From contig CP150583.1 of NCBI GenBank assembly GCA_049487715.1, positions 62,001 through 126,000 of the forward strand: a DNA stretch of 64,000 bases, given 5' to 3'. Of this stretch, positions 8,371 through 17,235 are shown piece by piece. The stretch's first letter is position 1; each line of letters starts with the position of its first letter. The stretch comes from Pycnococcus provasolii. Lineage: Eukaryota > Chlorophyta > Pseudoscourfieldiophyceae > Pseudoscourfieldiales. Below the pieces are notes generated by a model, which saw only the letters and a program-made list of their open reading frames with translations, was not told where the DNA came from and searched no databases. The position numbers and the translations under genes are program-made.

Positions 8371-9693
8371 TTAGTAGTCGTGGTTTTGCACGGCGTGCCG
8401 GACGAAGCCGCGGCTGTACAGGCCCTCGTGGCCGTGGTATGAAAACATCATTTTGCGTGAGCTCCCTGATCCGGTGGAACCACGCAAACCACGCACGCCC
8501 ACGTGCGCAGTTCCGCCGGAAGTGCGCATGGCTGACCTTGCGATTGTCTTCGTTCTGTCGTGCAGCCGCTCGACGTGCGTGCGACTTCGCTCTGCCGCCG
8601 CCGAGTGCTTAGCAATCTCAGCCAACTTTGCGTCCATGTGTTTTTTCGTCTCGTCCATTTTCTTCATGTGCTTATGCAAGTCCGCGGCGGACACGTGGCT
8701 GCTGGAACTTCGCTCTTGCGCAGCTGCGCTGTGGGAGTACGAGTAGACGGGTGAGTAGTTGTACTGAGAGTGCCCCGCGGCAATGTCCAGCGCGGCGTCC
8801 GTCACGCCATACGCGAACAGAAGCACAATGACAGCCGCCGCGGGCGCCGTGTCTCCCATGCGAACTCTCCACGTGCGCCAGGTGTTGCGCACAGATCCAC
8901 CCGCTCGTGCCAGAGGGGGGAGCTTCGTTTCAACAGCCATCCACCGTGCAGCTACGTCGCGGCATATCCGCACGACGAGCGCTGCAGATGCCGCAAATGT
9001 GGGTGAGGTGGCGTCGATACCTTCTGCAAGCAGGCTGAGCACGGGCGTGACTGCTTTTCTGACTGTGGGTACGACGCGTTCGCCAGCTTGCGTGGTTGCA
9101 TTCACCACCTTCGTGACTGCCGTGCACGCGTGCGAGGTGACAGTGGAAATGTGCGGCTTGATTCCATCTTGCATCCTTCGCACCGCGGGTCCTACGGGTG
9201 AGTCCAGCACGACGGCGAAGGCGACGTTGAGCAGGTTGCTTATGTATTGGTACAGTGCCTTGCACGCTGATGTGCACTCCGTCGCTGCGTTGCGCAGCTG
9301 CGTCCATCTTTGCGCGATACTTCTATTGCACTCCGCGAGCCGCGTTCCGTCGTCTCCGGCTGCGTTATTATTGCTGGCTGGCTCTGTGGACGTGGTTTGT
9401 TCTTCCGTTTCTTTCGCGCGGACGATTTCCGCGTTTGCGACGGCGACGGCGACGAGAAGTGCCCTGTATACCGCGAGTGCCGTAGCAGCGAGTGCGACCA
9501 AGAGTGCCCACGGCACGTCGCGGTACCACGTCGCGTGTTCGATTCCGCCAGATAGGAGCGGCGTGTATAATATCTCACTATCGTTTAGTCCGTTCTTAGT
9601 CGCGTTTTCGGCGTCTCTGTCACTACAAGGGTCGTCATCTTTCGACGACGACGGCGCCCTGGCCGAGCGTCTCTGTCCGAAGAAGCTGAGCAT
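8371..9693 (-). CDS. Putative two-TM membrane protein, unknown
   Basis: A 440-aa frame starting MLSFFGQRRS. An acidic, Ser-rich cytosolic head of about 58 residues is followed by a long hydrophobic segment (about 60-90, PWALLVALAATALAVYRALL), an Ala/Thr-rich middle with amphipathic helices, a second hydrophobic segment (about 281-300, APAAAVIVLLFAYGV), and a tail with a coiled-coil-like KKMDETKKHMDAKLAEIAKH stretch followed by Gly/Arg/Ser-rich sequence. The tail ends in the aromatic, His-containing HAVQNHDY. No family is recognised. The frame is open further upstream without a stop, but the Cys-rich upstream translation looks non-coding, so the ATG at 9693 is chosen. It is convergent with the kinase-like gene. 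Confidence 0.6.
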   Translation of the reverse strand: MLSFFGQRRSARAPSSSKDDDPCSDRDAENATKNGLNDSEILYTPLLSGGIEHATWYRDVPWALLVALAATALAVYRALLVAVAVANAEIVRAKETEEQTTSTEPASNNNAAGDDGTRLAECNRSIAQRWTQLRNAATECTSACKALYQYISNLLNVAFAVVLDSPVGPAVRRMQDGIKPHISTVTSHACTAVTKVVNATTQAGERVVPTVRKAVTPVLSLLAEGIDATSPTFAASAALVVRICRDVAARWMAVETKLPPLARAGGSVRNTWRTWRVRMGDTAPAAAVIVLLFAYGVTDAALDIAAGHSQYNYSPVYSYSHSAAAQERSSSSHVSAADLHKHMKKMDETKKHMDAKLAEIAKHSAAAERSRTHVERLHDRTKTIARSAMRTSGGTAHVGVRGLRGSTGSGSSRKMMFSYHGHEGLYSRGFVRHAVQNHDY

Positions 9694-10068
9694 AGGGTAG
9701 AAACAATAACACGAACACGAACACTCACTGAGGCACACGTCCCGACGTACCGTGTATTTCACTACAGCAGATACACACGGAGAGGAGAATGTAAATGTGT
9801 GTGTGCAGATCACAGCACACTCCACTAAGCTTTCCTCCCCTCGTACAGTGTTTCTTCTCCCAGCTTCGCCCCGAGCTGACGAAGAGGAGGTTGCGTGAAT
9901 TCGCGAGGCTCAAGAAACACTTCGGGAAAGCAAGGCGCGGCCACTCGGCCAGGCCGTATGTGTATGTGTAAAATATCGGGCGTGTATCAAGGTAAACGGT
10001 CTGATATGAGACCATCCGAGGGTGGTCTCCCATCCGTCTCACCATCACCTCAGCCGGTCAGCCCGTGC
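9694..10068. other. Intergenic, no gene seen
   Basis: The 5' flank of the preceding minus-strand gene. No coding signal or recognisable RNA gene is visible before the homopolymer block starts at 10069. Confidence 0.4.
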
Positions 10069-10395
<327 letters not shown>

Positions 10396-10577
10396 CTGAG
10401 AAGGTCACCTCTGTGGCTCTGTCTCGACCGTTTACAAGTCTCGACCAGGAAGGTGGTACGACTTAACCTGTAAGAACCTGCCAGAATATGCCGGCGTCAT
10501 GGCATTTGTCGTCGCCAGTTCGCCACTCGCCGGCGGTGGTGGTAAGAAGCGCGCGTAGTGGTGCAGTCTAAGGTGTT

Positions 10578-10766
10578 AGGCTTGCACGCCGACTGCTTTG
10601 GGTTAGGGGTGAATGGTGCGGTGCAGGTGTGGCACCAACTCAAGTGAGAGCATGTAACAACATCTTCAAATGTTGGAACCGCTGGGCGCTGGCCTACGAG
10701 TACGGGAAGTCGCAGGAGTTGATGCCACAGGAGGCGGCGGCCATCTACGGTGATTCTGAGGACTAG
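10578..10766 (+). CDS. Possible 3' terminal exon of an unidentified gene
   Basis: A plus-strand frame is open from about 10578 and ends at a TAG at 10766, with protein-like text in its last 35 codons: IFKCWNRWALAYEYGKSQEL followed by MPQEAAAIYGDSED. No ATG lies in frame, so this would have to be a last exon spliced to sequence now lost in or behind the homopolymer block, or a gene fragment. An AATAAA sits about 20 bases after the stop. The opposite strand is also open over 92 codons, but its translation is less protein-like. No family is recognised. Confidence 0.3.
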   Translation, partial: RLARRLLWVRGEWCGAGVAPTQVRACNNIFKCWNRWALAYEYGKSQELMPQEAAAIYGDSED

Positions 10767-10879
10767 CAGCAATCAGATGTTGTCAATACAATAAATGTTA
10801 CAGTAACAACGTGTTTTGAATATCGGGTTTTGATTTGGGCACGTCCGGGTTGGGAACGACCTACGAAATCAGCAGCGCC

Positions 10880-10955
10880 ATGTACAAAAGCGCGTCCGCT
10901 GATGGGCTGGATGGTGAATATGAATTGCGAGTTACTGAATGAGCAGTTCGGCAGC
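10880..10955 (-). repeat. Dispersed 3'-flank repeat, copy 1
   Basis: This stretch shares blocks such as ATGTACAAAA.GCG, GGGCTG.ATGGTGAA and TTACTGAATGAG with copies at about 42890-43012 and, less closely, 40510-40594. All three lie directly beyond the stop codon of a minus-strand gene and in the same orientation relative to it. Confidence 0.45.
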
Positions 10956-10959
10956 GATC

Positions 10960-11572
10960 TTAGCGAGCGTAGTAGTAGTAGTGGTACCACTTCTTTGATG
11001 CGTCGTGGCTGTGAATGAATCGAATGCAAATGATAAGCTGCCAGAAGCCCACGACGAATATGCTTAGCATGCCGAGAGCAACAAAGCATCCAACCACCAC
11101 CTGTGGTATAGTATTGATTGCCGCCAGGTCACTCCTGCCCATGTTCTGGTCATCCTCGCTTAGTTTCAGCACACGCGTGCGGTGGTGAAAGAGCCTGATG
11201 GCATAGATCGCGACGATCAAGGCGACTACCAGAAGCACAACGCTCACGAAGAATGAGAATCGAACGTTCGCCAGAAGTGCCGACGACGTCGTTGCATCAC
11301 TGCTCCCACGGTTCATAGTCATAATCGCAGAAGGCGCCATTACGCCGACCAGCGTTGACCCTATTACGTGCGTGTTGGGATGAATGTGTTTAGTAATCGG
11401 CGGTTGATGATCATGAGATGAACATAAGCAGATCTATTGTGCCGATTCTGCAGTTTCTAGCTAACGCCAATCACGACTTACCGACACCCGCCATCGTCGT
11501 CGCCATGTGCATCCACGAGACGTACGTGCGCTCGTTTGCGAAGAACACATTCGCTTGTACCGAAGCCGCCAT
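10960..11572 (-). CDS. VTC1-like (DUF202) small membrane protein, two exons
   Basis: Exon 1 is 11482-11572 (MAASVQANVFFANERTYVSW...MAGV) and exon 2 is 10960-11360. The joining intron, 11361-11481, begins GTAAGT and ends AATAG; the phase-1 splice gives a continuous 163-aa protein reading MATTMAGVGSTLVGVMAP across the junction. FFANERTYVSWMHMA matches the signature FFANERTFLSW of VTC1/DUF202 membrane proteins, which form three transmembrane helices. In yeast, VTC1 belongs to the vacuolar transporter chaperone that makes polyphosphate and moves it into the vacuole; green algae use the complex in acidocalcisomes. Hydrophobic helices are visible at FFVSVVLLVVALIVAIYAI and VVVGCFVALGMLSIFVVGF, with the first helix spanning the splice. 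No SPX or polymerase domain is fused. Exon 1 is too short to be obvious as a frame. Confidence 0.78.
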
Positions 11573-11862
11573 CGCTGAGCACTTTTTGTTTTATGTACGA
11601 TTCTACCGAAAGGTTTAGTCGGGGTAAACGGTAGAGGGCCCCCTCTGAGGTGCCGAGCCGCGGGGTGGCTCGGCTGCTAGGGTTTAAGGTGGTCTCCCTC
11701 GGACCACCATTCCTGCTGCTGGTTGCGCTGTTCGCGCAACCTTTGCAGCCACACGTGTCGAGACGCGTGGGATCACTGACGTGAGGAGTTCACAAGTGAA
11801 CTACCTATCTTGTTACTCCGAGGAGATTTCTGATTTAGTTACTACTCCGAGGAGATTTTTGA
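11573..11862. other. Intergenic with hairpin and 26-bp direct duplication
   Basis: At about 11650-11670 a GAGCCGCGGGGTGGCTC stem is present. A duplicated CTCCGAGGAGATTT.TGATT block occurs at about 11816 and 11846, just beyond the amidotransferase relic. Confidence 0.4.
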
Positions 11863-12118
11863 TTAAGTGCTTGAGGGCACTTGCATATGGCAGCTGTTGC
11901 CGTCGTACAGTTGGTTCAGGAACAGCGCAAAGCACACGGCGGAGTCTGAGTGAAAGCTGTGAACGAGCTCGTACACGCCATCGGACAGCGAGTCGAGCAG
12001 CATGCGCCGCAGTCGTTGGAAGCGCGCCACGCCTCCGTTGTGCATCCACATGTACCTCCCACACCCGAACGGGTGACAGTTCGTCTCGCTGTGCGCGAAG
12101 AGGAGCGAGCATTCAATC
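11863..12118 (-). pseudogene. Class-II glutamine amidotransferase (DUG3/EgtC type) relic
   Basis: About 65 well-conserved codons on the minus strand read LLFAHSETNCHPFGCGRYMW, then MHNGGVARF, LLDSLSDGVYELVHSFHSD and AVCFALFLNQL, the central block of the N-terminal-nucleophile amidotransferase family that includes yeast DUG3 (glutathione degradation) and EgtC. The start with the catalytic MC(R) N terminus and the usual 200 or more residues of C-terminal part are missing: upstream the frame becomes Gln/Ser text, downstream it ends in unrelated residues and a stop. An AG at about 12119 could be an acceptor, but no donor with a fitting exon was found within the next 300 bases. It is therefore either a fragment left by rearrangement or one exon of a gene with very long introns; the first seems likelier. 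Confidence 0.55.
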
Positions 12119-12338
12119 TTGGTGAGTCGTTGTTGTTGAGAGTACGTTGATTGTTGGAGGAGGTGCACGGCAAGGAGGAGGCGACGATCGCGTCAATCAA
12201 GAGGCGGACGAGGCGAGGATGCTTTCCGTCACCTTTTGCCGCTTGCTGCTCGGCGGTGGGGTGGTTGTCCTTGGGGTTTTGATGACGAATTTTTTTGCGA
12301 GAATATAATTTGCACACAGAAAAACATCATAAGGGGAT

Positions 12339-13421
12339 TTACATTTGCAGCACAAGCTGCGAGCGTTGACTGTACAGTAGCCCGACACGTGAGTCGTTAT
12401 TTTCACCAATGCGCACGATAGCCACATCGCCTGCGGCTGCCGTGTTGTCTACATCAGGAGGCGCGTGTGCGCCGAATGCGCAGAGCATCATGCTGTGCAG
12501 CACTGGCGGTGCTGGAGAAGGCGCATCCTCCCAGCGAAGGGCACCGCCCTCCTCCTCCGCGGCTTCACGCATCCGTAGCTGTGGCTTGTCGCGTGGTGGC
12601 GCGAGCACGTGCCAAGTCTTCGCGTCGTGCAGTTTCCCGACGTCTTCCCACGTCGCGAAGGCGCAAACTTCCAGTGTCGTGTTTTCGCCGAGTGGGTGAG
12701 GCAAGGGCGGGTAGGCGGATAGCGCGCCGCTTTCCAACGGTCCGAGTCGCAGGTGCACGTTCCTTGTTCCCGCGCGCGTCGTCGCGACCGCGCGTGCTGC
12801 CACCTGCGGGGAAACGCCGACACATTCAGGCTCCGAGTTGTCTTCGTCGCGTTTTCGCTTCCTTTCGTTCGTTTCGTTGTTCGCGTGCACGAAGCACATC
12901 CTGCCTCCCGTGGTGGCTGCAATTTCGGCGAGTGCGTGCATCGTGTTCGTCGCACCCACGACGAGGAAGTGCATTCTCACCTTTGCCTTTGATGAAGGCA
13001 GCACGCCGTCTGCGCCTGGGACAGTAATTGTGCTACTGGTACTGTCTAACACCGCTGTTTCTGGTGTCAAAATGACGACAACATCCAAAATCGAGCGACA
13101 CGACTTCAGAGAAGCGTCGAGGGCAAGAAGGGAATCAACGAGTAAGCCAGATCCCCCGGAGAAGTGTCTTGAGGATGATGACGACGACGTGAGTGAAGTG
13201 AGCAGGCCCCTTCTAGCCGCTGGGACAAGTGATCCCGCAGAGTGTCCGAGCGAGCACAAGAGAGACCCGTTGATGACGAGAGAGAACGAGGGCACAACGC
13301 CTGATGACGACGACATCGCTGATACCGAACTAAGCGTCTCCAGGAACGTGCGGTACACCTGTAGTGAAGACGTGTTCACGTTCACGGAGCTCGAAGTGCA
13401 CAGAAGGAACGCGAACGGCAT
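12339..13421 (-). CDS. Hypothetical protein, possible alpha/beta sensor-type domain
   Basis: A 360-aa frame, taken to start at MPFAFLLCTSSSVN (13421); the open frame extends to 13529 but only with TTG. It has an N-terminal hydrophobic/Ser-rich half with strand-helix alternation (LDVVVILTPETAVL, then MHFLVVGATNTMHALAEIAATTGGRMCFV), which resembles the last strand and helix of a von Willebrand A-like fold, although no MIDAS DxSxS is seen. A Lys/Arg-rich insertion (NERKRKRDEDN) could be a nuclear signal. A strand-rich C-terminal half (NVHLRLGPLES, TTLEVCAFATW, AIVRIGENNDSRVGLLYS) follows. No family could be named. TGTAA overlaps its stop codon. Confidence 0.5.
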   Translation of the reverse strand: MPFAFLLCTSSSVNVNTSSLQVYRTFLETLSSVSAMSSSSGVVPSFSLVINGSLLCSLGHSAGSLVPAARRGLLTSLTSSSSSSRHFSGGSGLLVDSLLALDASLKSCRSILDVVVILTPETAVLDSTSSTITVPGADGVLPSSKAKVRMHFLVVGATNTMHALAEIAATTGGRMCFVHANNETNERKRKRDEDNSEPECVGVSPQVAARAVATTRAGTRNVHLRLGPLESGALSAYPPLPHPLGENTTLEVCAFATWEDVGKLHDAKTWHVLAPPRDKPQLRMREAAEEEGGALRWEDAPSPAPPVLHSMMLCAFGAHAPPDVDNTAAAGDVAIVRIGENNDSRVGLLYSQRSQLVLQM

Positions 13422-14578
13422 GGCGGACGACAGCGGCGGCGCCACACAATCTACTCCAGCAAAAATATGACGAACCACCTCATCACCCCGAAATAGGGGG
13501 ACCCCCGAACTCAACAATGAAAAATCCAAACCCCTAAATAAACAGAAGTTTATTATTAGAGGAGGGATTCGGTTCGTGCGCCGTGTCTTGGCGGAGGTTC
13601 TTTGACCACGTCTTCACGTCTGTCTTCACGAGCTGTTTATACAACTTGTAAGCAGTACTTACTTGTAGTAACGTGTATGTACGTGACAGGTCTCACAACA
13701 ATATGTACTGTAGCTCCTGGCGATTACGTACGTCTCCTACTAGGCTACTACTACTACTACTCGTCGACTCGTCGTGAGCGGCACTTGCTGGACGCGAGCT
13801 CTTAGACTTTTGCTGACTTGCAGTAGTAGTGTGTGCGACTGCCCGGCGTCAGTGCGTCACGGCGTCACGCCGACGCCCGACACGTCGTCACTCGTCAAGT
13901 CGTCAGAAGAGAGTCGCTCTTGTATTATGTATTATTAAAAATTATTCACTAACTACTAAGTAGTAGTGCCACTACTAAGTGGTCAACTTACTTGTAAGTT
14001 TGTACTATGTACAAGCAGTTGGTGGTACTTACTACTTGAGCTTCGTAGCACCTCACTCACAAGTCACAAGTCACAAGTCACAAGCAAGTCTCTGAGTGAG
14101 TGAGTGACGACTTTAAATAAAGTACTACGACGACGAGGATAGTCCGGACGAGTATATATATACGTATAATAAGTGCACACGTGGAAGACGAGTCTTGCAA
14201 ACTTCTTGACCTACAACAAGTTGTATACAACAAGTAACTTGTATTTATTTGTTCAAGTTGTTGTGACCTGTGACTGCGTGTGACTTGTGACAAGTAAATA
14301 TGCATCTGAGGTAAAATAAGCAAAATAACCCGCCGAAGAAGAAGTGTGCCGCCGTATGACCGTGTCGTATCGTGTGGGCCTGTTGTATTAAGTATGCGCG
14401 GCGGTCGGCGCGGCGGTGCGGCGGCTATCTACATATGAATGATATGAGTATTAATTTGTGTGAATTAAGGTGTGAAAATATGCATTTTACAGAGTCCCAG
14501 GCTCCGCTAACAAACGACAGACTGCAGTTGAGGTGTGTCGTGTCAGCCAGCACGAGCACAGCGCTGGGCTGCGTGCGT
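13422..14578. other. Repeat-rich spacer, no gene
   Basis: A lower-GC region built of short reiterated words: TACTACTACTACTACT at about 13745, a triple CACAAGT array at about 14060-14085, and many ACTTGTAAGT/ACTTGTTG variants between 13640 and 14300. A TGTAA signal for the LC1 gene lies on the minus strand at 14487-14491. A 281-codon plus-strand frame over 14372-15217 is antisense to LC1 and was ignored. Confidence 0.5.
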
Positions 14579-15633
14579 CTACGCAGCCTCCGCCGCCTCG
14601 CGCTCGTCCATGTCAACGGGAATGCCGTCGAGCTTCTTCAGCTGAGGCACGCGCTTCAACACCTCGATGCGGTATGCGCTGCCGAGCTGCGTGGGGTTCT
14701 CCGACTTGTCCGGATAAAGCGGGTTGCCGACGAGGAGCAGGTCCTCGAGCTTCTCGAGCGCCTTGAGCGGCTCGAGCGCGTCGAACTCCTTGATTTTGTT
14801 GTTCGACAAGTAGAGAACGCGCAGGTTGTGCAGCTTCTCGATACCCTTGAGACCCTCGACGAAGTTGTACGAAACCCACAGCTCGTCGAGCGTGTCCGCA
14901 ACACCGTCCAGGTTTTCAATCTTCTTGATTTGGTTTCGTCCAAGACTCAGAATCTTCAGCTCGTCCATGCCGCTCAGACTCGAGATCTTCTCAATGTTGT
15001 TCGTCGACAGCGCGAGGTGCTTGCAAGCCTTGAGAGTGGACAGCGTCGCATCAAGCTTCTCGATGGGAGGAATCTGTCCCCACAGCTCCACCTGGGTCGT
15101 AAGAAAGGATGGTGTGAAAGTGGTGTGTTGGTTAGCTTAAACGTGTTGTGTTGTGGTTCACCTCGCTGGTATAGCTCACGAGGCAAAAACGAAGCGCGCC
15201 CGGCAGCTGGTGCTTGAGCACGCGCCATGCTGTGCACAACACAGCGCAACAAAGCCGCCGCGCAGTTTACGCGCGCCGACCGCGGAGAGCCACACCACAC
15301 CACACCACACCACACCACGCCACACGGCGACCTTGAGGCGACCGTAAACGCGTTGGCGTGTATGCGATGTGCGTTCACAGCTCCTCCACCTGTCTTTCCC
15401 AAGAGCGGCCGAAGAGCTTGAAGCGCGTTGCGCAACCAAGCAGCTACTCTCTCTCTCTCTCTCGAGCTCTCACTCACTCTCTCGAGCTCACTCTCCCGGC
15501 CACCACACCACACGACACCACACGACACGACACCACACCACACCACACTTACCTTCTCCACCTCCGGCGCCTTGACACCCTTGGCCGTTTCGAAGTTCTT
15601 GATCGCCTCCTTGACGGTCGTCGCCTTCGCCAT
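14579..15633 (-). CDS. DNAL1: Outer-arm dynein light chain 1 (LC1/DNAL1), two exons
   Basis: Exon 1, 15553-15633, encodes MAKATTVKEAIKNFETAKG and ends PEVEK; exon 2, 14579-15091, continues VELWGQIPPIEKLDATLSTL. The intron 15092-15552 starts GTAAGT and ends CCCAG, and the splice is in phase 0, giving 197 aa, the family's usual length. The product is an LRR protein with successive repeats (CKHLALSTNNIEKI, LKILSLGRNQIKKIENL, LDELWVSYNFVEGLKGI, LRVLYLSNNKIKEF) and the conserved RVPQLKKLDG C-terminal cap. In Chlamydomonas and animals LC1 binds the microtubule-binding domain of the gamma outer-arm dynein heavy chain and tunes flagellar beating, so its presence argues for motile flagella. The intron contains (CACAC)n and (CT)n repeats. 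TGTAA follows the stop by about 90 bases. Confidence 0.93.
15092..15552 (-). repeat. LC1 intron carrying CCACA and CT microsatellites
   Basis: Within the 461-base intron are a (CCACA)n tract at about 15290-15317, a (CT)n tract at about 15448-15463 and a second CCACA/CGACA tract at about 15500-15548. On the transcript these are GTGTG runs directly after the donor. The 5-base unit is not a multiple of three, consistent with non-coding sequence. Confidence 0.7.
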
Positions 15634-17235
15634 CTTCTTCTAATAACAAAACTAAGCCGAACTTAACCTTAAGAGGAGACGAGCTTGTAAAAGAAGCGAG
15701 GAGGCAGGACGTCGTAATACGAGAGCGGAACTGCAAGGGCAACGAGCAACGAGCTCCGAGCCGAGGAGGGTTGTATGAACTATGAGGTGCGCGCTGCTCT
15801 GTCCGAGAAAGCGCTGTGAAGAGAGGTTGGTTAAGACGAGGTTGGCTGAGCACAGAGCACAGAGCACAGAGCGCTGGTCTAGTGGTCTACCAGTGCACTG
15901 CTTTCGCCTCCTCCTCCTCCTCCGACAGTCCGAGCACCCTCGCTGAACGTCTTCTCTGCTTGAGAAGGTACGGGATCGTTGTGGCCAGCTGCACCAAGTC
16001 GCCAACCAGCTGCACCAGACAACAGAGTGGTGCGTGCCTGTTTCTTTCACTTTCACGAGAGTACGGTACGGTGGGACTGTTGCTTTACAGTGTACCACCC
16101 TCCAAGCCCAGGCAGGTTAGCGGTACAGTATGTTATAGGATTCCGAAGGCATTATACAACACGTCTGTCTGGTTGTGGGAGGCACGGATTGGAGAGAGTC
16201 ACCAGCACGAACACGACGACGCCTCGAGGCAGCGTGAGAAAAGCACGACTGAGTACCGTACTACTGACCTCGAGCTTGCCCTCATCAAGCTGTTTGGTTT
16301 GGTCGGAGTTCTACGCTAGTCGTCGTCGTCCAGCCGTGCCAAGTTCCCCCTTGAGGCCGACCAGAATCACGTGCATGTTCTCACTCCCATCGGGCATGCA
16401 TCGGTGAGTCTCCGACAGTCTTTCGAATAAGGTTAGGCATCGCATCGCAACGACAAAGACAACAGAGGACACACGACTGCACGACACCTCCCTGTTCTTA
16501 GTCTACTTATGAAGCTTATCGGCTGGGCTAGTGGGCTTGCAAGTTGCAAGGTGCAAGCAAGAAGTTGCAAACACCATTCAACGGTTGGCCATGCATGGGA
16601 ACTGGGAAGGAAGGCGAATGAGAAACGCCATGCGCAGGATGCCCCTTGCGCCCAAGCCACTTTTAATAAGTGCCCGTCTTCTTGCCCGCCGTGGCCAGTG
16701 GCCGAGTGGCCGAGTGGCCTCCTCCAGAGCCCAGTCCCCTGTCACCTGTGCAGTGTGCACACGCTCCGTGTACAAGCGGTGGACCAACGTGCCTCATGTA
16801 TGCGTGTATCAGTCCGTAGTAGTGTGGGAGGAGCCTCCGCCTCACCACAACCTACTGTAGGGTCCCACAAGCTGTGTCCTGTGGGACCCACCCAATTCCC
16901 CCTCCTAAAAGGCGACGACGACTGCCGGCTACCGTTTACTTCCACCTTGGGGGCCTTATTATTCAGTTTCTGAAAACGAGCTCGGGAACGGCGGCCCGTG
17001 TACTTAATTACAGGATTTCATGGACTTATCCTATGGACTAAATCCCTCGGGGTTTTTCCCCAAGGCCGACCGGATCCATCGCTCTCATAGTACAGTTCCT
17101 AACCTCCCCCTTCCTGCGGCTTGCACTCGCCTTCATCGTCGTCGCCGTCCGTCGCCGTCCGTCGTCGCCGGCGCCAGCGGTGTATTACGTTAGCGCGTTT
17201 GGGCCTTCAGCGGTGCTGCCCCCCAGGCTGGTACC
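15634..17235. other. Spacer between dynein LC1 and DRC7-like genes
   Basis: The shared upstream region of two divergently transcribed axonemal genes. It contains GAGCACAGAGCACAGAGCAC tandem words near 15850, GTGGCCGAGTGGCCGAGTGGCC near 16700, and CGTCGCCGTC trinucleotide runs just before the DRC7 start. Open frames at 15816-16319 and 16509-16973 have no protein-like composition. I see no RNA gene. Confidence 0.45.

Noticed and set aside
14372-15217. 281-codon plus-strand frame
   Set aside because: Antisense shadow of the dynein LC1 exon, whose minus-strand translation matches a known protein at full length.
15865-15900. CTGGTCTAGTGGTCTACCAG, resembling a tRNA A box
   Set aside because: No acceptor stem, anticodon arm or B box at the right distance.
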